DNA of 64,000 nt from Thalassospira mesophila (lineage in GTDB: Bacteria; Pseudomonadota; Alphaproteobacteria; Rhodospirillales; Thalassospiraceae): positions 186,001 through 250,000 of the forward strand of contig NZ_JFKA01000005.1 in assembly GCF_002115755.1 (NCBI RefSeq), written 5' to 3'. A program made the translations under genes and the position numbers. The notes under the pieces were generated by a model. The model searched no databases and had not been told where the DNA came from. It was given only the letters and a program-made list of their open reading frames with translations. Shown here piece after piece: positions 60,262 to 64,000 of this stretch (position 1 is the stretch's first letter; the number at the start of each line of letters is the position of its first letter).

Positions 60262-61581
60262 TCAGGCACCGATCCGGTTTAAGGCAGCCTCAAGGGTGAC
60301 TTCGGAACGTTCACCGGATTTACGGTTTTTAAGCTCCACCACACCATTGGCCAAACCTTTGGGTCCAATCACGATCTGCCAGGGCAAACCGATCAGGTCC
60401 ATATCGGCAAACTTGCCGCCCGCACGAATGTCGCGGTCATCATACAGCACATCAATTTTGGCATTTTTGAGTTTGCCATAAATATCTTCACAAGCTGCAT
60501 CACAGGCATCATCACCGGTACGTAAATTGATCAGGCCAACGCGGAAAGGTGCGACTTCTTCCGGCCAGATAATGCCGTTTTCATCATGTGATGCCTCGAT
60601 CAAGGCCCCGACAAGCCGGGAAACACCAATACCGTAAGATCCCATCATGACCGGCACTTCCTTGCCATCCGGGCCCAAAACGGTAGCGCCCATCGGTTCG
60701 GAATATTTGGTGCCGAAATGGAAGATATGCCCCACTTCAATTCCGCGCGTCGCAATCAGGTCATCGCCCGCAACAGGGCAATTTTCGGGAACGTGCTTTT
60801 CCTCGGTCGCGGCATAATCTTGCAGGGTTTTCTGAACCCATCCTTCAAGATTGGTGCGATCATTCAGGTCCACGCCCTGCCCGGTCAGATCTTTTTCCAG
60901 CCATTTTTTATCGCAGAACACTTCACTTTCGCCGGTATCGGCAAGAATGATGAATTCATGGCTAAGATCGCCCCCGATCGGGCCGGTATCGGCCACCATC
61001 GGAATGGCCTTCACGCCCAAACGCGAAAATGTCCGGCAATAGGCCAGGAACATTTTATTATAGGCATGACGCGAGCTTTCGTAATCGATATCGAACGAAT
61101 AGGCATCTTTCATCAGGAATTCGCGCCCCCGCATCACGCCAAAGCGCGGGCGGATCTCGTCGCGGAATTTCCACTGAATATGATACATCAGCTGCGGCAC
61201 TTGCTTGTAGGACCGAACGTCTTTGCGGAAGATATCGGTGATGACTTCCTCGTTGGTCGGGCCAAACAGCATGTTGCGGTCGTGACGGTCGGTAATGCGC
61301 AGCATTTCCAGACCGTAATCTTCATAACGACCGCTTTCCTGCCACAGCTCGGCGGGCTGAATGGTCGGCATCAGCAGTTCGTTACAGCCAATCGCATCCT
61401 GTTCTTCACGAACAATCTGTTCGATCTTTTTCAGAACGCGATACCCCAACGGCAACCAGGAATAAATGCCGGCCGAAAGCTGCCGCACCATCCCGGCACG
61501 CAGCATCAACCGATGAGAAACGATCTGGGCTTCTGACGGGGTTTCTTTAAGGGTAGGCAGAAAGAACTGGGAAAGACGCAT
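60262..61581 (-). CDS. proS: Prolyl-tRNA synthetase, short form without editing domain
   Basis: ProS charges tRNA-Pro. The ATG at 61581 has GAGG five bases upstream and begins [18 protein letters not shown]; it gives 439 residues, and the 70 residues of the longer frame are not protein-like. Class II motifs are motif 1 ([17 protein letters not shown] as [10 protein letters not shown]), motif 2 ([21 protein letters not shown] as [13 protein letters not shown]), and motif 3 ([13 protein letters not shown]). E. coli ProS has about 570 residues because of a 180-residue editing insertion between motifs 2 and 3; here motif 2 runs on to motif 3 with only the core sequence. Such cells rely on separate trans-editing proteins for Ala-tRNA-Pro. 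Confidence 0.96.
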   Translation of the reverse strand: MRLSQFFLPTLKETPSEAQIVSHRLMLRAGMVRQLSAGIYSWLPLGYRVLKKIEQIVREEQDAIGCNELLMPTIQPAELWQESGRYEDYGLEMLRITDRHDRNMLFGPTNEEVITDIFRKDVRSYKQVPQLMYHIQWKFRDEIRPRFGVMRGREFLMKDAYSFDIDYESSRHAYNKMFLAYCRTFSRLGVKAIPMVADTGPIGGDLSHEFIILADTGESEVFCDKKWLEKDLTGQGVDLNDRTNLEGWVQKTLQDYAATEEKHVPENCPVAGDDLIATRGIEVGHIFHFGTKYSEPMGATVLGPDGKEVPVMMGSYGIGVSRLVGALIEASHDENGIIWPEEVAPFRVGLINLRTGDDACDAACEDIYGKLKNAKIDVLYDDRDIRAGGKFADMDLIGLPWQIVIGPKGLANGVVELKNRKSGERSEVTLEAALNRIGA

Positions 61582-61766
61582 CAATGCCTCGTGATCAAGC
61601 AGTCTGGAAAGGTAACAATTACCAAAAATCTTGCCCGGAACATGCGACAGCCACAGCGGAAAGGCAAGACGGAACTTGTAGATTGGCGGAATGCGCCAGC
61701 AATGAAAACCCTGAAATCTGCAACCTCGGGTGAGGCGCCATTTTCTACATGCGTTTCGACAGAACC

Positions 61767-62255
61767 TTAACGATACCCCGCAGCCCGGCATGCTGCAATC
61801 AAATCGGCATTTTGCGCAGCATTTCCGATGGGCTTGTCATTAAAAAACACCTGGCCATTACGATAGGTAATTCGGCCAAGGCTCCCCTCCCCGCCAATTC
61901 CCGTGGGGGATGCAATGCCGGCAAATTCGAAAAAATCGACGGTCACCGGAAATTCAATCACATCTGGTAATGTAATCGGGTTTGTTTCGGCCTCCGGGCC
62001 CTCGGCCGGGGTTACGGCCTGCCCGTCCACATCAACACCGGGTTGATATTCCACACCCGGTTCCGGCTGATAGGCGACGACGGCTTCGCAGGCGTTTTTG
62101 CTAACCGTGACGGTTGGCGGCGAAGATGCCGTCGATTCTTTTTGCACAGAATCCGCAGCAAAACCGGGGCCTGAAAAAGCTGTAAGTGCAGCAAAAACAG
62201 CTACAAGCACCTGTAAACACGCCTTTTTAGTCGGAAAAAGAACAAACAGCCGCAT
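61767..62255 (-). CDS. Small exported protein of unknown function
   Basis: I do not recognise a named family. The 162-residue product has a clear signal peptide (basic start, hydrophobic about 13-31, cleavage likely after GFAA), then a Ser/Thr-rich stretch. A central part has a lone Cys (about 55) and [25 protein letters not shown] (in pieces YQPEPGVEY and [15 protein letters not shown]), resembling a motif that I recall from small secreted alphaproteobacterial proteins. The C-terminal half is acidic then beta-rich, with FNDKPIG, one more Cys, and a final AAGYR. The two cysteines could form a disulfide. Upstream lies an inverted repeat at 62283-62300. It is co-directional with proS, 185 bases away. 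Confidence 0.75.
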   Translation of the reverse strand: MRLFVLFPTKKACLQVLVAVFAALTAFSGPGFAADSVQKESTASSPPTVTVSKNACEAVVAYQPEPGVEYQPGVDVDGQAVTPAEGPEAETNPITLPDVIEFPVTVDFFEFAGIASPTGIGGEGSLGRITYRNGQVFFNDKPIGNAAQNADLIAACRAAGYR

Positions 62256-62282
62256 GGCAAAAACACCTTCTAACTATTTGAC

Positions 62283-62300
62283 GTAACAAGATTTTGTTAC
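62283..62300 (-). promoter_or_regulatory. Inverted repeat upstream of the small exported protein
   Basis: GTAACAA and TTGTTAC flank a four-base centre, 28 bases upstream of the ATG at 62255; a third GTTAC lies five bases further. It could be an operator or a leader hairpin. Confidence 0.4.
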
Positions 62301-62477
62301 ACAACGTTACATCCATTTGTGAAGTTTGGTCAAAACATCTTGCATAAACGTGAATTATATGGCTTTTTAACCGTCCTGAAACGACGCAAGATCGTGATGG
62401 ATAGACGAACCGCAGCCGCTCAAAAAATGCGGGAGGCTTTTTTGCCAATAAGCACAAAAGAAGCAGGCGCGACGTCG

Positions 62478-62506
62478 AAAAAAAACCTGTGCCAATGAGC
62501 CCAGGT
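62478..62506 (-). terminator. Minus-strand terminator with no known gene in front
   Basis: On the minus strand ACCTGGGC and GCACAGGT pair (one mismatch) around a six-base loop, followed by eight T. The nearest upstream minus-strand gene already has its own terminator at 62610-62645. Confidence 0.7.
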
Positions 62507-62555
62507 CTAGGAGGAAGTAATAAAGATAACGGGAAAACAGCTATAAAATAGCGCT

Positions 62556-62588
62556 AAAGCAAGATCTTAGGGTCTTGCTTTTTTTTTG
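62556..62588 (+). terminator. Plus-strand terminator with no known gene in front
   Basis: AAAGCAAGA and TCTTGCTTT form a perfect stem around an eight-base loop, followed by a run of T to 62587. No plus-strand gene lies within 28 kb upstream. Confidence 0.75.
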
Positions 62589-62609
62589 TTCCCGCACCCC
62601 GAATTTCGC

Positions 62610-62645
62610 AAAAAGCAAAAGGGGAAATCCCGGAAGATTTCCCCT
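62610..62645 (-). terminator. Terminator after the DUF1467 gene
   Basis: AGGGGAAATC and GATTTCCCCT form a ten-pair stem with a six-base loop; the minus strand continues TTTTGCTTTTT. Confidence 0.8.
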
Positions 62646-62674
62646 GCCATCTGTTTGACCAACGCATATGGGCC

Positions 62675-62926
62675 CTATTTAAAGGCGTCTGCAGCCGGGC
62701 GAATATCGATCAGGCCACTGGTAATGACAAAATAGGCAATCGCCCACAGGATGGCCGAAATCAAAGATGTTGCGAGGATTTTCTTCCACATATGGGGCTG
62801 TTGTGGCGCACCGCTGTCATGGCCTTTTTCAACCACTTCCTGGCGACGCACCCCAACGGGCAATACCGTAAACAATACCAGCCACCAAATAATCAGATAG
62901 GTGACACACCCTGAAAACCAGCCCAT
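62675..62926 (-). CDS. DUF1467 family small membrane protein
   Basis: An 83-residue inner-membrane protein with two membrane helices (about 6-25 and 51-73) and the family's VTYLIIWWLVLFTVLPVGVRRQ (pieces VTYLIIWWLVLF and PVGVRRQ) at the start. The function of DUF1467 is unknown. The ATG at 62926 has AAGGA six bases upstream; an upstream frame start adds five residues. It stands between mce and proS, a position that is conserved in alphaproteobacteria, and has its own terminator. Confidence 0.88.
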   Translation of the reverse strand: MGWFSGCVTYLIIWWLVLFTVLPVGVRRQEVVEKGHDSGAPQQPHMWKKILATSLISAILWAIAYFVITSGLIDIRPAADAFK

Positions 62927-63020
62927 AGGACATCCTTGCAAAAACAGTTCAGCATTACCGTGACTCTAATCGCCACGCCCTGCCTGCAGTAATCATTCCC
63001 ACAGGACCGGCACGCTCAGA

Positions 63021-63425
63021 TCAGATTTGTTCAAGTTCAACCAGCGTGCCATTAAAATCCTTGGGATGCAAAAAAAGAACCGGCTTGCCATGCGCCCCGT
63101 TTTTCGGCTCGCCCGTGCCCAGAATACGCGCCCCCTGCGCAATCAGACGGTCCCGCGCGGCCAGTATGTCTTCCACCTCGTAACAAACGTGGTGAATGCC
63201 CCCGGCCGTATTTTTTTCCAGAAACGACCGGATCGGCGAATTTTCGCCCAACGGATATAAAAGTTCGATCTTGGTATTGGGCAGTTCAACAAAAACCACC
63301 CGCACACCATGATCAGGTTCGTCCTGCGGTTCGGAAACATGTGCGCCCAAAACATCGCGATAAAGGCGTATGCCTTCGTCAAGATCGGGAACGGCAATGG
63401 CAACATGATTTAGTCGGCCAATCAT
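63021..63425 (-). CDS. mce: Methylmalonyl-CoA epimerase
   Basis: The epimerase interconverts the two forms of methylmalonyl-CoA in propionate breakdown. The ATG at 63425 has AGGAG six bases upstream and gives 134 residues, the normal length. The VOC fold shows the metal ligands His in RLNHVAIAV, His in GGIHHVCYEV and Glu in GTLVELEQ, plus the catalytic-side Glu in NTKIELLYP. Its close relatives are all annotated as epimerases. It follows rnj with a perfect hairpin between them and precedes DUF1467. The mutase genes are not in the window. Confidence 0.92.
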   Translation of the reverse strand: MIGRLNHVAIAVPDLDEGIRLYRDVLGAHVSEPQDEPDHGVRVVFVELPNTKIELLYPLGENSPIRSFLEKNTAGGIHHVCYEVEDILAARDRLIAQGARILGTGEPKNGAHGKPVLFLHPKDFNGTLVELEQI

Positions 63426-63462
63426 GGCGGGCTCCTGCTTGCATCCTGTTTCAAAACGAATA

Positions 63463-63493
63463 TTGCCCCGCATCTGCGATCAGCGCGGGGCAA
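63463..63493 (-). terminator. Hairpin between rnj and mce
   Basis: TTGCCCCGC and GCGGGGCAA form a perfect nine-pair stem around a 13-base loop just after the rnj stop. No T run follows on the minus strand. Confidence 0.4.
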
Positions 63494-63499
63494 CAGGCA

Positions 63500-64000
63500 T
63501 TATTCTTCGGTGACACGCATCAGGTGAACTTCGATCAGCGGACGTTTGCCCTGCTTTTGACGAATGGGTCGGCGCACGGCCTGGCGAATGGCCAGGATAA
63601 CTGCCGAATCATTAAGCACTTCGTCGTCATCAAGCTGATCGACCCGATTGCCGATTTCGGCAGCAAAACGGTTCAGTTGCACATCGTCGTCTGCTTCGTC
63701 AAAAAGACTGGGCGCCGTAATCATGGGTTCGCCCACCATTTCGCCAAACTGGTTGAGCACCACGGTCACAAACATCACACCATTCCACATGATGCGATTA
63801 CGATTGCGAATGGTGTTGGAATCCCGTTTGATCAGCCGTCCGCCATCCAGGCACAAAATACCGGTATCGACTTCCTCGATCACGCTGGCAAAGCCCGGCG
63901 ACAAGCGAATAACCGTGCCATCATGCGGGATGACTGTTTCGGGTATCTGGCATTCGCGGCCCAGATTGGCCTGTTCACGCAAATGGCGCGGTTCACCATG
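63500..64000 (-). CDS. rnj: Ribonuclease J, C-terminal part
   Basis: The gene runs off the right edge; 166 residues are visible. RNase J is a metallo-beta-lactamase nuclease with 5' exonuclease and endonuclease activity in RNA decay and rRNA maturation. The visible frame begins HGEPRHLREQANL, the conserved His-containing segment of the beta-CASP region (HGE-RHL), and continues into the C-terminal domain with a region starting IPETVIPHDGTVIRLSPG and ending in a basic stretch (RRPIRQKQGKRPLIEVHLMRV). The metal-binding HxHxDH motif lies beyond the window. It is the first of the group rnj-mce-DUF1467-proS. Confidence 0.88.
   Translation of the reverse strand, partial: HGEPRHLREQANLGRECQIPETVIPHDGTVIRLSPGFASVIEEVDTGILCLDGGRLIKRDSNTIRNRNRIMWNGVMFVTVVLNQFGEMVGEPMITAPSLFDEADDDVQLNRFAAEIGNRVDQLDDDEVLNDSAVILAIRQAVRRPIRQKQGKRPLIEVHLMRVTEE

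Larger units (their letters stand above)
62256..62674. ncRNA. Gene-free region with terminators on both strands, candidate small RNA
   Basis: 419 bases between two minus-strand genes. It holds a strong plus-strand terminator (62556-62588), a minus-strand terminator (62478-62506) and the minus-strand terminator of the DUF1467 gene (62610-62645). No gene explains the first two. On the minus strand the segment just before the terminator contains CTTCCTCCTAG, an anti-Shine-Dalgarno-like stretch often seen in regulatory RNAs. RNA boundaries are not known. Confidence 0.4.

Noticed and set aside
62397-62498. 33-residue plus-strand small protein in the gene-free region
   Set aside because: No ribosome binding site, composition not protein-like, and its end lies inside the minus-strand terminator hairpin.
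62511-62519. AGGAGGAAG as a ribosome binding site for a small gene
   Set aside because: No ATG, GTG or TTG follows at a workable distance, so it is more likely part of an RNA pairing region.

Overview
The window is a gene-dense stretch of a chromosome from an alphaproteobacterium. The gene content and order suggest a marine Rhodospirillales member, and the proteins look most like Thalassospira; that genus call is from memory of the family sequences and no search was run. Supporting features are the PDH E1-beta subunit with its own lipoyl domain, the short prolyl-tRNA synthetase, the ComEC without a metallo-beta-lactamase tail, the LexA box of the GTTC-N7-GTTC type, and the gene order rnj-mce-DUF1467-proS-lolC-lolD-dnaE. 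I find 59 protein genes, two of them cut by the window ends. I see no tRNA, rRNA, insertion sequence, prophage or CRISPR.

Layout. 1-8.1 kb: the end of a uracil-DNA glycosylase and recQ; a glutathione-peroxidase-like gene with a molybdopterin oxidoreductase; dapA-smpB; a divergent soluble lytic transglycosylase; and a haloacid dehalogenase. 8.4-11.5 kb: bactofilin with an overlapping M23 peptidase (cell shape and wall), then pgpA-cinA. 11.5-18.6 kb: pdhA-pdhB-pdhC-lpdA-lipA and a Coq10/RatA-like gene, that is, pyruvate dehydrogenase together with the enzyme that makes its lipoyl cofactor. 18.9-25.1 kb: ftsB-like, eno, kdsA, pyrG, secG and tpiA. 25.4-33.3 kb: a PpiD-like periplasmic folding factor, trpE, a divergent polysaccharide deacetylase, and trpG-trpD-trpC-moaC. 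33.5-39.9 kb: lexA with a clear SOS operator, comEC, gltX, gltA and gloA.

40-54.4 kb: one long minus-strand run, read from high to low coordinates, rpsB-tsf / pyrH-frr-uppS-cdsA-dxr-rseP-bamA-skp-lpxD-fabZ-lpxA-lpxI-lpxB. It links translation to phospholipid, isoprenoid, outer-membrane-protein and lipid A synthesis. Many junctions overlap as ATGA or TGATG, which suggests translational coupling. 54.6-64 kb: dnaE, lolD-lolC, proS, a small exported protein of unknown function, a DUF1467 membrane protein, methylmalonyl-CoA epimerase and the end of ribonuclease J.

Most of the window is core housekeeping DNA, and I found no convincing new defence, secretion or mobile system. The most interesting unexplained signals are in RNA and regulatory DNA: a three-way-junction leader in front of rpsB; a 419-base gene-free stretch (62256-62674) with terminators on both strands that may encode small RNA; an in-frame 18-base duplication in trpE; and several inverted repeats placed like operators.
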